64,000 bases of DNA from Prevotellaceae bacterium (GTDB taxonomy: Bacteria > Bacteroidota > Bacteroidia > Bacteroidales > Bacteroidaceae). The stretch covers positions 62,001 through 126,000 of the forward strand of contig JAHZGX010000028.1 in assembly GCA_019420585.1 (NCBI GenBank), given 5' to 3'. The translations under genes were made by a program, and so were the position numbers. The notes below the pieces were generated by a model, which was not told the origin of the DNA, searched no databases, and saw only the letters and a program-made list of their open reading frames with translations. This document shows positions 44,432 through 52,957 of this stretch, in pieces. The stretch's first letter is position 1, and each line of letters starts with the position of its first letter.

Positions 44432-44584
44432 GCAATGCCCGTTATTGGGATGTTTTTCTGTCTGTGCAATTCAGAGAACGATGGCTCTAATGCTCTAATG
44501 CTCTTTGGGCAGTGCATTCCGATGAAATGAAGGCTCTTACGGGATGTTGTGTTCTTGTAATAGGTAAAAAAGATTCCTCATACA

Positions 44585-44616
44585 TTTGCTCGTGGGCTGT
44601 GGATTGTATACCTTTG
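44585..44616 (+). promoter_or_regulatory. Promoter for the threonine/serine exporter gene
   Basis: TTTG (44585-44588), 20 bases, TACCTTTG (44609-44616): a full -33/-7 match, 84 bases before the ATG at 44701. Confidence 0.6.
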
Positions 44617-44700
44617 CACCCCAAAAAAGAAGAGCATGTTTCCGCTTTTCCTGTGGAGTGGAGCATTTTTACTGTTTGTTTGTCAGGAATCTAAGGCAAG

Positions 44701-46125
44701 ATGGAGTGCAAAGAAAAGAAAAGTAGGGCAGAGGGTGCCATGCCACCTTCGGTAAGACTGCTTACGGCAGAGGATAAACGCAAGACCTTGATGCGCAGGC
44801 TTGACCTCCTGCTCCAGACTGGCTGCCTGCTGATGGAGAGCGGCGCGGACACCACTCGTGTGCTGCGGAACATGCGGCGCGTGGCAGTGTGGCTCGGGTT
44901 GGATGAGAATTACCTCCACACGGTCATCAATTATGAAGTGATACAGGTCAATTACAGTGACTCCACCCATTCCTTCACCAAGTTCCGCAGTTGTGTGCAC
45001 CATGGCATCGACCTCACGGCCATCTCCCTGGTGAGCCGTCTCAGTTGGCGTGCCATCAGCCAGGACTATTCCCTGGATCAGTATGAGCGTGCCCTGGCCC
45101 ACATACGCAACCGTTCGCGCAACTATACCCCTTGGCAGGTAGCCTTGGGAGGCGGTCTTGCATGTGGTGGCTTCTGCATCCAGTTTGGCTGTGACTGGAT
45201 GTCCTTCCTGCTTTGCTCCGTGGCGGCCATCCTGGCCTTGCGCCTGCGTCAGGTGTTGGTGGCAGGTGGCGTGAACGCCTGCATTGCCATTGGCTGTGCG
45301 GCATTCTCGGGCACCTTGCTTGCCTGGCTGAGCATCTTCACGGGGCTTTCTTCCACGCCGTGGCACCCACTTTTGGCTTGTGCCCTGTTCATTGTGCCCG
45401 GCGTTCCGCTCATCAACTTTGTGAGTGACATGCTTGACGGCCATATCGACACCGGTGTCACGCGAGCCCTCCATACGCTCATCATGATTATGGCCATGTC
45501 CTTCGGCATAGCCCTGGCCATACGAGTGTGCGGGATAGACAACTTCGTGCGCAATCTGTCGCTCACGCCCCATCATGAATATTGGGAGTATGCACTGGCC
45601 GCGGCCATATCTGCTGTTGGTTTCAGCATGATATTCAACGTTCAGCGTCGCCTGCTTCCCGTGGTGGCAGTGGGAGGTATGCTGGCCGTGTGTACGCGCA
45701 ATTTTGTAAACTTGGGGCCGAGTAGCGGCAATGTGGGACTTGACATGGGACTTGTGATGGGCTCACTGGCTGCTTCAACGCTGGTGAGCGTCATTGCCAT
45801 ACAGGCGCGCCACTGGTTCCACACGCCCCACCAGTGCATTACCATTCCCAGTGTGATACCCATGGTGCCCGGAGTCCTGATGTACCGTGCCCTGTTTGCC
45901 TTCATTGATATGCACGGTGTGGTGGGCGAAGTGACCGTGGCCATGAACAATGCCATCCAGGCCTCGCTCGTCATCCTGTGTATCGCACTTGGCGTGGCCA
46001 TTCCCAACATCTTCGTGCGCAGGCTCAATGAGACTCGCAGGCAGCGCAAGATGCGCGAGGCTCTGATGGAGCGCAGGCGCAAGAGCGGCGGCATGGCAGA
46101 CCTTTCGGCGTTGCCCTCGGCTTGA
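44701..46125 (+). CDS. ThrE-family threonine/serine exporter
   Basis: A 474-residue inner-membrane protein that fuses the two ThrE domains (DUF1212 and DUF3815). The cytoplasmic N-domain (LLLQTGCLLMESGADTTRVLRNMRRVAVWLGL) precedes about ten helices, including IPSVIPMVPGVLMYRALF. ThrE proteins export threonine and serine; Bacteroidetes versions have not been tested as far as I know. It has its own promoter and no close operon partner. The last 35 residues form a basic tail (RRLNETRRQRKMREALMERRRK). Confidence 0.85.
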   Translation: MECKEKKSRAEGAMPPSVRLLTAEDKRKTLMRRLDLLLQTGCLLMESGADTTRVLRNMRRVAVWLGLDENYLHTVINYEVIQVNYSDSTHSFTKFRSCVHHGIDLTAISLVSRLSWRAISQDYSLDQYERALAHIRNRSRNYTPWQVALGGGLACGGFCIQFGCDWMSFLLCSVAAILALRLRQVLVAGGVNACIAIGCAAFSGTLLAWLSIFTGLSSTPWHPLLACALFIVPGVPLINFVSDMLDGHIDTGVTRALHTLIMIMAMSFGIALAIRVCGIDNFVRNLSLTPHHEYWEYALAAAISAVGFSMIFNVQRRLLPVVAVGGMLAVCTRNFVNLGPSSGNVGLDMGLVMGSLAASTLVSVIAIQARHWFHTPHQCITIPSVIPMVPGVLMYRALFAFIDMHGVVGEVTVAMNNAIQASLVILCIALGVAIPNIFVRRLNETRRQRKMREALMERRRKSGGMADLSALPSA

Positions 46126-46196
46126 TTCCTGTGCTTCCAAAGCGTATACGGAATGCCCTGGCATGTGCACGGCAGTGATTTTCCCTACTGCCAGGC

Positions 46197-46227
46197 TTGT
46201 GCCTGTGGCGTAAAAGGGTTAACTTTG
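46197..46227 (+). promoter_or_regulatory. Promoter for the BSP-type protein gene
   Basis: TTG (46197-46199), 20 bases, TAACTTTG (46220-46227), 33 bases before the ATG at 46261. Confidence 0.55.
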
Positions 46228-46260
46228 CGGAGACATTCAAATTAACACGAAACAAGAATC

Positions 46261-47079
46261 ATGAGAAAAGGAATCCTCCTGTGTGCGCTGGCCATGATGG
46301 CTGTCTGTGGCGCACATGCCCAGTTGGCACACAACAAGTATCACGAACCCATCCGCGTGGAGAAGAAGTGGAAGAAGTACAATCCCGGCGAGGTCATCTT
46401 CCGTGACGAGAGTCCCAACAGTGTGGGGTCGGACATCTATCACCGCATCATCCTCAATCCCGTGCCCTACATACAGGAAAACGCACGCCGCGTGTTGCAG
46501 ACACTTTACTGGGGACCCAAGGATCCGAACGTGCCGAAACTTGATCATATATTCTATACTCTGAAGGATTACGAGGGAGTGAGTGAGAAGTATGGGTCAG
46601 GTGACCACGTTGGCATACGCTACAGTACCCGCTGGATTGAGCGCAGTTTTGCAGGTCAGGACACCATGCGACTGGACTACGAGACTCGTGGTGTGCTTTA
46701 TCATGAACTGACACATGCCTATCAGCTCGAACCCAAGAACTGTGGTTCTTATGGCGACGGGGGCGAATTCTGGTGCTTCATTGAAGGCATGGCCGATGCC
46801 GTGAGGCTGGCTTGCGGATGCTTTGAGCAGGACTTCCAGAGCAATGACAGGCCAAAGGCCGACACCTGGCGCAAAGGATACCGGGTGGCCGGATACTTCC
46901 TGTGGTGGATTCAGCAGAACAAGGACAAGGATTTCCTGCGCAAGTTCAACCGCTCTGCCGCTGAACTGAACACCTGGTCATGGGACGCTGCCATGAAGCA
47001 CGTGCTTGGCAACAAGCCTGAGAACGGCGTGGAGGCTCTGTGGCAGGAGTATCAGAAGGCCGTGGGCGACATCAAGTGA
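46261..47079 (+). CDS. Basic-secretory-protein-type metalloprotease, exported
   Basis: A 272-residue exported protein with signal peptide ending CGAHAQ. It belongs to the plant basic-secretory-protein family (PF04450): YETRGVLYHELTHAYQLEPKNCGSYG contains the zinc-binding HELTH, and FWCFIEGMADAVRLACG supplies the glutamate-containing partner helix. GYRVAGYFLWWIQQNKDKDFLRKFN is typical for bacterial members. It is probably a periplasmic or secreted zinc protease with unknown substrate. Confidence 0.85.
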   Translation: MRKGILLCALAMMAVCGAHAQLAHNKYHEPIRVEKKWKKYNPGEVIFRDESPNSVGSDIYHRIILNPVPYIQENARRVLQTLYWGPKDPNVPKLDHIFYTLKDYEGVSEKYGSGDHVGIRYSTRWIERSFAGQDTMRLDYETRGVLYHELTHAYQLEPKNCGSYGDGGEFWCFIEGMADAVRLACGCFEQDFQSNDRPKADTWRKGYRVAGYFLWWIQQNKDKDFLRKFNRSAAELNTWSWDAAMKHVLGNKPENGVEALWQEYQKAVGDIK

Positions 47080-47122
47080 GCATCCGTTTCCAGGCGTGAC
47101 AGCCTGGCTGCAGGAAACGGCG

Positions 47123-47163
47123 GGGGACTGCACTTTGCGACATTATGTCGGAGTGCAGTCCCC
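47123..47163 (+). terminator. Terminator after the BSP-type gene
   Basis: A perfect 12-bp stem GGGGACTGCACT / AGTGCAGTCCCC with a 17-base loop, followed by GTTGTCTTGT, about 45 bases after the stop codon. Confidence 0.7.
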
Positions 47164-47370
47164 GTTGTCTTGTATGTGGAAACGGGATTCCTGCATGGCT
47201 GTCCTCGGCCGCATTGGCAGATGGCGTGCGGTACGGTTTTTTGGGGGGGCGGTGTGCTCTACGTATTTAACGGCTCTGTAAGAATTTTTGTGGGGGATAA
47301 TTTCCCTGCACTGCAGGTAAACTTTTTGGTTATTATATTATTTGAAGCGGATAGTTGAAAACAAAAAAAA

Positions 47371-47420
47371 TCCTAACTGGGAAAAAATAATTTTCCAGTT
47401 GGAAAAATTCCCGGTTAGGA
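47371..47420. repeat. AACTGG palindrome element, copy 2
   Basis: Nested inverted repeat: outer arms TCCTAACTGGGAA and TTCCCGGTTAGGA (12 of 13 paired), inner AACTGG...CCAGTT around AAAATAATTTT. It starts with the same TCCTAACTGG as the element at 26082. The flanks 47165-47370 and 47421-47525 show no gene. Confidence 0.7.
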
Positions 47421-47525
47421 AAATGGTTATACGCGTGAGGAAACTTTTTGCGCGCCGTATATTTGTAATGTGAAATATTTTTCTTGTATGCCTTCAAGTT
47501 GGATGCCTCTTTTTCCTGCCGCGTC

Positions 47526-48233
47526 TCAGAGGAGAGCCTTCAGCAGGAAGAATGCCATGGGGACAAACAGGCTGGGCAGGAGGTTCAGCGTCTTGCAGTC
47601 CTTGATTTCCAGTATGGACAGTCCTGAGGCGGCAATGAGCGTTCCTCCCACGATGCTCATTTCAGTAAGCAATTCGGGTGGAATGATGTTGCCGCACAGC
47701 CTTGCCAGCAGCCAGATTCCGCCTTGCCAGCAGAAGAGCACAGGTGCCGCCAGCACCATGCCTGCCCCGTAGGTGGTGGCCAGCACGGCCGAGGTGACCA
47801 GGTCTAGGGTGGCATTGGTGAAGAGGAAGGTGTTGTCGCCCAGCAAGGCCGAGTTGACGGGTCCCAGGATGCTCAGTGTGCCTATGCAGTAGAGCAGCAG
47901 ACCGGTGGAGAGCCCCTGTGCCAGGCGTGGCCGTTGGTCGGCAGGCTTGCTTCCGCCATGCTTCTGCAGCCTGTCCACCAGTCTTTTGAACCGCCTGTCC
48001 AGGTCGAGCATCGTGCCTGTGAGTCCGCCTATGCTCAGGCTCAGGATGAATAATACGGGGTACTGGCTCTTGGGCATGTTCTGGCACACGGCGTTGAATC
48101 CCAGCCCCAGGCTTGCCAGTCCCATGGCGGTGAACATCACTTTCTGCCATTCGGGGCGTATGTGTTTCTTGCAGAGCGCACCGATGAGGCTGCCTGCGAT
48201 GATGGTGCATGTGTTGGCTATTGTTCCGAGCAT
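47526..48233 (-). CDS. DUF554 (YqgA-type) membrane protein
   Basis: A 235-residue inner-membrane protein with about seven helices and the DUF554 start MLGTIANTCTIIAGSLIGALCKKHI, GLASLGLGFNAVCQNM, LSIGGLTGTMLDLDRRFKRL and GTLSILGPVNSALLGDNTFLFTNATLDLVTSAVLATTYGAGM. Function unknown for the family, though transport is suspected. It is followed by no gene on the same strand and lies 36 bases after the phosphodiesterase gene. Confidence 0.88.
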   Translation of the reverse strand: MLGTIANTCTIIAGSLIGALCKKHIRPEWQKVMFTAMGLASLGLGFNAVCQNMPKSQYPVLFILSLSIGGLTGTMLDLDRRFKRLVDRLQKHGGSKPADQRPRLAQGLSTGLLLYCIGTLSILGPVNSALLGDNTFLFTNATLDLVTSAVLATTYGAGMVLAAPVLFCWQGGIWLLARLCGNIIPPELLTEMSIVGGTLIAASGLSILEIKDCKTLNLLPSLFVPMAFFLLKALL

Positions 48234-48269
48234 GACGTGTGGGTGAATGGTGTTGTTGGCTTTTGTCCG

Positions 48270-49172
48270 TCAGCGTGCAAAGGCACTGGCGATGGGTTGT
48301 CCGCGCCATGCCTGCGGGCGTTTTAGGTGGAATATCTCGGCTATGGTGGCCGCCACGTCGAACTGCATCATCACGTCGGTAATCTCGTAGCCTTGCCTGA
48401 TGCCCTTGCCGCAGATGACGAAGGGAGTCTCCATCTCCAGCAGCGACTTGCCCCCGTGCCCGTGCTCCTTGCCTCCGTGGTCGGCGGTGACGATGAACAC
48501 CGTGCGGTCAAATGTGCCGGCATCCTTGGTGGCCTGTACTATGCGGCCCACCATGCGGTCTATCTGTGCGATGGATTCGTAATAGGCCGGTGTGTCATGC
48601 CCTTCCTTGTGCCCCACGTGGTCTATCTGGTCAAAGCAGATGGCGGCAAATGTGGGCTTCTCTGTCTTGATGTACTCCTCGGCTAGCCGGCACAGATGGT
48701 AGGGGTCTTGCTCATAGTCTGCCGCCACCACCACGTGGTCAATGGCCAGTGTGTCCACCAGGTACTTGATGCCGTCCCACTCCATCATGCAGGCTGTCTT
48801 GGCTTCGGGGTGCTGCTCGCGCAGTATGGAGTAGATGGTGGGGAAGATGCCGTGGCTGTTGGTGATGGCCGATGGAATCTCAGGCGTGCGTGATCCCCAC
48901 TGCGTATAGCCGTGCTGTTCGGTGCATGCCCCGTTGAACATGGATGCCCAGTTGATGGCCGAACTGGACTCCAGCACGCTGCGCTTCTTGAGTGTGCATG
49001 CTCCGTGGTCAATCATGTGACGGATGTTGGGCATGTTCTGTGCCTTGGGCACGCTGTATGCGCCCCATCCGTCCAGTCCTATGAGAATCACGTGCTTGTT
49101 CTTGATTGATTTGCCCTGCATGCCACATGTGGCTGCCAGCAGCAGGGAGAGGGCGAGGAATAAATGTCTCAT
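48270..49172 (-). CDS. Type I phosphodiesterase/alkaline-phosphatase-superfamily protein
   Basis: A 300-residue exported enzyme with signal peptide MRHLFLALSLLLAATCGMQG. The superfamily's metal site is present: VILIGLDGWGAYSV (first Asp), ESSSAINWASMFNG (probable nucleophile), CFDQIDHVGHKEGHD and VTADHGGKEHGHGG (His/Asp ligands). This type hydrolyses nucleotide or lipid phosphodiesters; the substrate is open. A minus-strand TAACTTTG at 49200-49207 supports the start at 49172. Confidence 0.87.
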   Translation of the reverse strand: MRHLFLALSLLLAATCGMQGKSIKNKHVILIGLDGWGAYSVPKAQNMPNIRHMIDHGACTLKKRSVLESSSAINWASMFNGACTEQHGYTQWGSRTPEIPSAITNSHGIFPTIYSILREQHPEAKTACMMEWDGIKYLVDTLAIDHVVVAADYEQDPYHLCRLAEEYIKTEKPTFAAICFDQIDHVGHKEGHDTPAYYESIAQIDRMVGRIVQATKDAGTFDRTVFIVTADHGGKEHGHGGKSLLEMETPFVICGKGIRQGYEITDVMMQFDVAATIAEIFHLKRPQAWRGQPIASAFAR

Positions 49173-49199
49173 GTTGCGTGCGGTTGTTGATGACAGGCA

Positions 49200-49207
49200 C
49201 AAAGTTA
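49200..49207 (-). promoter_or_regulatory. -7 box for the phosphodiesterase gene
   Basis: The minus strand reads TAACTTTG, 27 bases before the start at 49172; DUF554 may be cotranscribed. Confidence 0.5.
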
Positions 49208-49305
49208 AGGATAAAAACACCTATGTGTGGCTTCCGTTGCTGCCTTTTTGGGCGAGGGGGAGCGAGATGTGGTGCCTGGAGATGGCCTGTTGACGAAAAA
49301 ACACG

Positions 49306-49313
49306 TAACTTTG
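49306..49313 (+). promoter_or_regulatory. -7 box for metY
   Basis: TAACTTTG, 80 bases before the ATG at 49394. The leader contains the palindrome GGTGCGCACC but no SAM riboswitch that I can recognise. Confidence 0.5.
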
Positions 49314-49393
49314 TACCTCATCGGCATGGTGCGCACCGGGGGCGTAATGGCGCATGTCGTAGTTCGGGAAAGATAATCTTACATTTATATATT

Positions 49394-50677
49394 ATGAAAA
49401 AGAATCTCAAGACTGCCACCTTGTGTGTGCACGGAGGCTATGAGCCTAAGAATGGTGAACCTATAGAATTGCCCATCATACAGAGCACCACGTTCAAGTA
49501 TGACTCCTCCGATGACATGGCCATGCTTTTTGACCTGAAGAAGGAGGGTTATTTCTACACCCGCCTGCAGAACCCCACCAACGATGCCGTGGCCAAGAAG
49601 ATTGCCCAGCTGGAGGGTGGCGTGGGGGCCGTGCTCACCTGCAGTGGACAGGCTGCCAATTTCTATGCCCTGTTCAACATCTGTGTGGCAGGCAGCCACA
49701 TTGTGGCCAGCAATGAGATATACGGCGGTACGTACAACCTGCTGGGCGTGACCATGAAGAAACTAGGTATCGACTGTACCTTTGTGTCCCCCGATGCCAG
49801 TGACGAGGAGATAAAGGCGGCTTTCCGCCCCAACACACGTGCTCTCTTTGGGGAGACCATCAGCAACCCCGGATGTGCCGTGCTCGACATTGAGCGCTTT
49901 GCCTCCATAGCCCACAGCATGGGTGTTCCCCTGGTGGTGGACAACACCTTTGCCACTCCGGTCAATTGCCGTCCCTTTGAGTGGGGAGCCGACATTGTGA
50001 CCCACAGCACCACGAAATACATGGACGGCACGGCCTCACAGGTGGGCGGCGTGGTGGTGGACGGCGGCCGGTTTGACTGGATGGCTCATGCCGACAAGTA
50101 CCCCGGCCTCTGCACTCCCGATGAGAGTTACCACGGCCTGACCTACGTGAAGGCGTTTGGACAGATGGGCTACTGCACCAAACTGGTGGCGCAGCTCATG
50201 CGTGACTTGGGTTCGATACCAGCCCCCATGAACTCTTTCATACTCAACCTGGGGCTTCAGACCCTTCACCTGCGCATGGCGCAGCACTGCCGCAGCGCAC
50301 AGCAGGTGGCCGAGTTCCTGCAGCAGGACAGCCGCGTGGCCTGGGTGCATTACAGCGGGCTGCCCGGCGACAAGTACCATGCCTTGGCCTGCAAGTATCT
50401 GCCCAACGGCTCTTGCGGCGTGATTGCCTTCGGCCTGAAGGGCGACCGTGACACGGCGGTGCGCTTCATGGACTCGCTTGACATGATAAACATTGTGACT
50501 CACGTGGCCGACGCACGCACCTGTGTGCTTCATCCCGCCAGCCATACCCACCGCCAGTTGAGCGATGAGCAGTTGCGCGAGGCAGGCGTGGCTCCCGACC
50601 TCATCCGTCTCTCGGTGGGCATTGAGGACGTTGACGACATCCTTGACGACCTCCGCCAGGCACTGGACAGGATTTAA
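49394..50677 (+). CDS. metY: O-acetylhomoserine sulfhydrylase-like PLP enzyme
   Basis: A 427-residue cytoplasmic PLP enzyme of the Cys/Met metabolism family. FYTRLQNPTNDAVAKKIAQLEGG, LTCSGQAANFYAL and VDNTFATPVNCRPFEWGADIVTHSTTKYMDG (with the PLP lysine) fit O-acetylhomoserine sulfhydrylases, which make homocysteine from O-acetylhomoserine and sulfide. Methionine gamma-lyase is the main alternative and cannot be ruled out by eye. It is followed after 14 bases by an AraC-type gene. Start chosen just after the leader. Confidence 0.85.
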   Translation: MKKNLKTATLCVHGGYEPKNGEPIELPIIQSTTFKYDSSDDMAMLFDLKKEGYFYTRLQNPTNDAVAKKIAQLEGGVGAVLTCSGQAANFYALFNICVAGSHIVASNEIYGGTYNLLGVTMKKLGIDCTFVSPDASDEEIKAAFRPNTRALFGETISNPGCAVLDIERFASIAHSMGVPLVVDNTFATPVNCRPFEWGADIVTHSTTKYMDGTASQVGGVVVDGGRFDWMAHADKYPGLCTPDESYHGLTYVKAFGQMGYCTKLVAQLMRDLGSIPAPMNSFILNLGLQTLHLRMAQHCRSAQQVAEFLQQDSRVAWVHYSGLPGDKYHALACKYLPNGSCGVIAFGLKGDRDTAVRFMDSLDMINIVTHVADARTCVLHPASHTHRQLSDEQLREAGVAPDLIRLSVGIEDVDDILDDLRQALDRI

Positions 50678-50691
50678 GCATCAACCGAGGA

Positions 50692-51597
50692 ATGGAGAAC
50701 ATCATCCAACTGGACAGCATAGAGAAGTACTGTGCCCTGCACGGGCTGCCCATGAGGCATCCGCTGGTGGCGGTGGTGGACATGCACGAGGCCACGCTCA
50801 CGCCCAACCACATGCGGCTGAACTATGGGCTGTATGCCCTCTTCATCAAGCATGGAAAGGGGTGCGTGATACATTACGGCCGGCAGCCCTATGACTATCA
50901 GGAAGGTACCGTGGTGAGTTTCGCCCCCGGGCATACGGTGGACGTGAATATAGTGGATTCCGAAGCCAGCCGGCAGGTGGAAGGGCTACTGTTCCATCCC
51001 GACCTTATCCTTGGTACCCCGCTTGCCGACAAGATGGCTGACTATGACTTCCTGCAGTATGCCCAGACGGAGGCTCTGCACATGTCGGCCGAAGAACAGG
51101 AGGTGCTGCGCGACTGCATGCTGAAGATACGGCGGGAGATTGACCACCCGGCCGACGGGCACAGCCGGCATCTGATATGCGTGTATATTGAACTCTTCCT
51201 TGAGTATTGCCTGCGTTTCTATGATCGGCAATTTGTGACGCGCAGCAGGATGAACAACGGCGTGATAAGGCAGTTTGAGCAGAATCTGAGTGAGTTCTTC
51301 CAGCAGGGAACGGCCAGCAAGGAGGGCCTGCCATCGGTAAGGTATTTCGCAGGCAAGGCGTGTCTCTCGCCAAACTATTTCGGTGATTTGGTCAAGAGGG
51401 AGACCGGAAAGACTGCCAAGGAGTACATACAGATGAAACTCATTGACGTGTCGAAGCAGAGCCTGCTGGCAACGGACAGCAGCGTGACGCAGATTGCCGA
51501 CTCGCTGGGCTTTCAGTATCCGCAGCACTTCATACGTCTGTTCAAGAGCCAGGTGGGCTGCACTCCCCGGGAGTTCAGGCAGCGCGTGCGTGCCTGA
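50692..51597 (+). CDS. AraC-family transcriptional regulator
   Basis: A 301-residue regulator. The N-terminal domain resembles a cupin (GKGCVIHYGRQPYDYQEGTVVSFAPGHTV). The C-terminal AraC DNA-binding domain has FAGKACLSPNYFGDLVKRETGKTAKEYIQMKLID and SSVTQIADSLGFQYPQHFIRLFKSQVGCTPREFRQ. It lies 14 bases after metY, suggesting cotranscription; its target genes are unknown. Confidence 0.9.
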   Translation: MENIIQLDSIEKYCALHGLPMRHPLVAVVDMHEATLTPNHMRLNYGLYALFIKHGKGCVIHYGRQPYDYQEGTVVSFAPGHTVDVNIVDSEASRQVEGLLFHPDLILGTPLADKMADYDFLQYAQTEALHMSAEEQEVLRDCMLKIRREIDHPADGHSRHLICVYIELFLEYCLRFYDRQFVTRSRMNNGVIRQFEQNLSEFFQQGTASKEGLPSVRYFAGKACLSPNYFGDLVKRETGKTAKEYIQMKLIDVSKQSLLATDSSVTQIADSLGFQYPQHFIRLFKSQVGCTPREFRQRVRA

Positions 51598-51633
51598 CGG
51601 GCAGGACATACATGCAAACAAAGACAGGAGACA

Positions 51634-51846
51634 ATGGAAAAGGATGTGATAAGTATGGCCATACAGGCCATTACCCAGGAGATAGAGAAGACCCCGCAGG
51701 ACGCAAGGCTGCTCAAGGAGCGGGGCAGGCTGCACATGATGAACGGGCAGAAAGACCTCGCCATGCGTGACTTGATGCAGGCAGCCGCCATAGACCCTCA
51801 TCTGCTTGATGACATGAATGGCCATTTTCATGCGGAAAAGCAATAA
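51634..51846 (+). CDS. Small TPR-like protein
   Basis: A 70-residue cytoplasmic protein. AITQEIEKTPQDARLLKERGRLHMMNGQKDLAMRDLMQAAAIDP is one full tetratricopeptide repeat with flanking helices. It starts 36 bases after the AraC-type stop, so it may be translated from the same mRNA. A stand-alone TPR of this size may pair with another protein; no partner can be named. Confidence 0.6.
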   Translation: MEKDVISMAIQAITQEIEKTPQDARLLKERGRLHMMNGQKDLAMRDLMQAAAIDPHLLDDMNGHFHAEKQ

Positions 51847-51860
51847 AAAGACATGATTCG

Positions 51861-51891
51861 TTTGCAGTTTGACAGGAAAGCAGTAACTTTG
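51861..51891 (+). promoter_or_regulatory. Promoter of the Phe/Tyr operon
   Basis: TTTG (51861-51864), 19 bases, TAACTTTG (51884-51891). A full match to the Bacteroidetes promoter consensus; transcription would begin near 51897, about 29 bases before the leader peptide start. Confidence 0.75.
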
Positions 51892-51925
51892 CCGAGCAAT
51901 TGAAAGCAAACAGACACATAGGAAC

Positions 51926-51991
51926 ATGACACAGAACGGCAAGTTTTATTACGGATTCTATTTTTACTTTTACTTTAGCCAACTGAAGTGA
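51926..51991 (+). CDS. Phe/Tyr leader peptide
   Basis: A 21-residue open frame, MTQNGKFYYGFYFYFYFSQL plus Lys, between the promoter and the terminator of the aromatic operon. Residues 7-17 include five Phe and five Tyr with one Gly. Such runs of regulatory codons are the hallmark of translation-dependent transcription attenuation: a ribosome starved for charged tRNA-Phe or tRNA-Tyr stalls on them. The operon makes exactly these two amino acids. The stop codon (51989-51991) lies one base before the antiterminator arm, so a ribosome that finishes would cover it. Too short for ordinary gene callers. Confidence 0.9.
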   Translation: MTQNGKFYYGFYFYFYFSQLK

Positions 51992-51992
51992 A

Positions 51993-52089
51993 CGGGACTC
52001 TGTATGAACATGCCAAGACGTTGAACACAGAACATAAACAGACAGAATAAACAGAAATCCCGCTCAGCAATGACGCGGGATTTCTGTTT
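51993..52089 (+). promoter_or_regulatory. Transcription attenuator (antiterminator/terminator switch)
   Basis: Two exclusive structures are visible. Terminator: 52049-52063 with 52075-52089. Antiterminator: CGGGA (51993-51997) with TCCCG (52058-52062), and CTGT (52000-52003) with ACAG (52051-52054), across a small internal loop. The segment 51993-52003 nearly copies the terminator 3' arm, so both compete for the same 5' arm. Ribosome stalled on Phe/Tyr codons: antiterminator free, operon read. Ribosome at the stop codon: arm covered, terminator forms. The mechanism is inferred from sequence. Confidence 0.85.
52049..52089 (+). terminator. Attenuator terminator hairpin
   Basis: A perfect 15-bp stem, AAACAGAAATCCCGC / GCGGGATTTCTGTTT, with an 11-base loop (52064-52074). 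The 3' arm is itself T-rich and is followed by GTAATG. It ends 25 bases before the pheA start. Confidence 0.9.
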
Positions 52090-52114
52090 GTAATGCCACA
52101 GAGAACGGAGAGAA

Positions 52115-52957
52115 ATGAAGAGAGTAGCGATACAGGGCATCGAGGGAAGTTTCCATGACATAGCCGCACACCGCTATTTTGAGGGTGAGGACATAGAACT
52201 GCTGTGCTGCGACACCTTTGAGGAGGTGTTCGCCCGCATGAAGTCAGACCCTGAAGTGGTGGCTCTGGTGGCCATAGAGAACACCATAGCCGGCAGCCTG
52301 CTGCACAACTATGAACTCCTGAGGGAGCACGGGGTGACGATAGTGGGGGAGCACAAACTGCGCATCAGCCACAGCATCATGTGCCTGCCCGGGGATGACT
52401 GGACAGACATAACGGAGGTGAACTCACATCCCGTGGCACTGATGCAGTGCAGGGACTTCCTTGCCAGGCACAGCCACATGAAGGTGGTGGAGGTGGCCGA
52501 CACGGCCGGGGCAGCCGCCCACATAAGCAGGAGCGGCCTGCACGGGCATGCCGCCATCTGCCACAAGGATGCGGCCGCCATCTATGGCATGAAGGTGCTG
52601 GAGACGGGCATTGAGACCAACAAGCACAACTTCACGCGCTTCCTGGTGCTCTCATGCCCGGAGAAGGCCGGACAGATGCGCAGGATACAGGATGCCAACA
52701 AGGCCAGCCTGGCCTTCACCCTGCCGCATGAGGAGGGGTCGCTGAGTGCCATACTCTCGGTGCTGTCCTTCTACAAGCTCAACCTGACCAAGATACAGTC
52801 CCTGCCTATCATCGGCAAGGAGTGGCAGTACATGTTTTACATTGACCTTTCGTTTGAGAGTGACCACAGGCTGCACCAGGCCATCAACGCCATAAGCCCC
52901 CTGGTCAGCGAACTGAAAATATTGGGAGAATATCAAGATGGAAAGCAAAGCATATGA
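52115..52957 (+). CDS. pheA: Prephenate dehydratase
   Basis: A 280-residue monofunctional enzyme that turns prephenate into phenylpyruvate. The catalytic domain has VAIQGIEGSFHDIAA, ENTIAGSLLHNYELL and the catalytic TRF motif in KHNFTRFLVLS. The C-terminal ACT domain begins LAFTLPHEEGSLSAILSVL; the usual Phe-binding ESRP motif is QSLP here (LTKIQSLPIIG), as I recall for relatives. It is the first structural gene after the Phe/Tyr attenuator and overlaps the aminotransferase gene by 20 bases. Confidence 0.95.
   Translation: MKRVAIQGIEGSFHDIAAHRYFEGEDIELLCCDTFEEVFARMKSDPEVVALVAIENTIAGSLLHNYELLREHGVTIVGEHKLRISHSIMCLPGDDWTDITEVNSHPVALMQCRDFLARHSHMKVVEVADTAGAAAHISRSGLHGHAAICHKDAAAIYGMKVLETGIETNKHNFTRFLVLSCPEKAGQMRRIQDANKASLAFTLPHEEGSLSAILSVLSFYKLNLTKIQSLPIIGKEWQYMFYIDLSFESDHRLHQAINAISPLVSELKILGEYQDGKQSI

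Noticed and set aside
49313..49393. SAM riboswitch before metY
   Set aside because: Only about 80 bases with one short palindrome; no match to SAM-I or SAM-II features that I can see.
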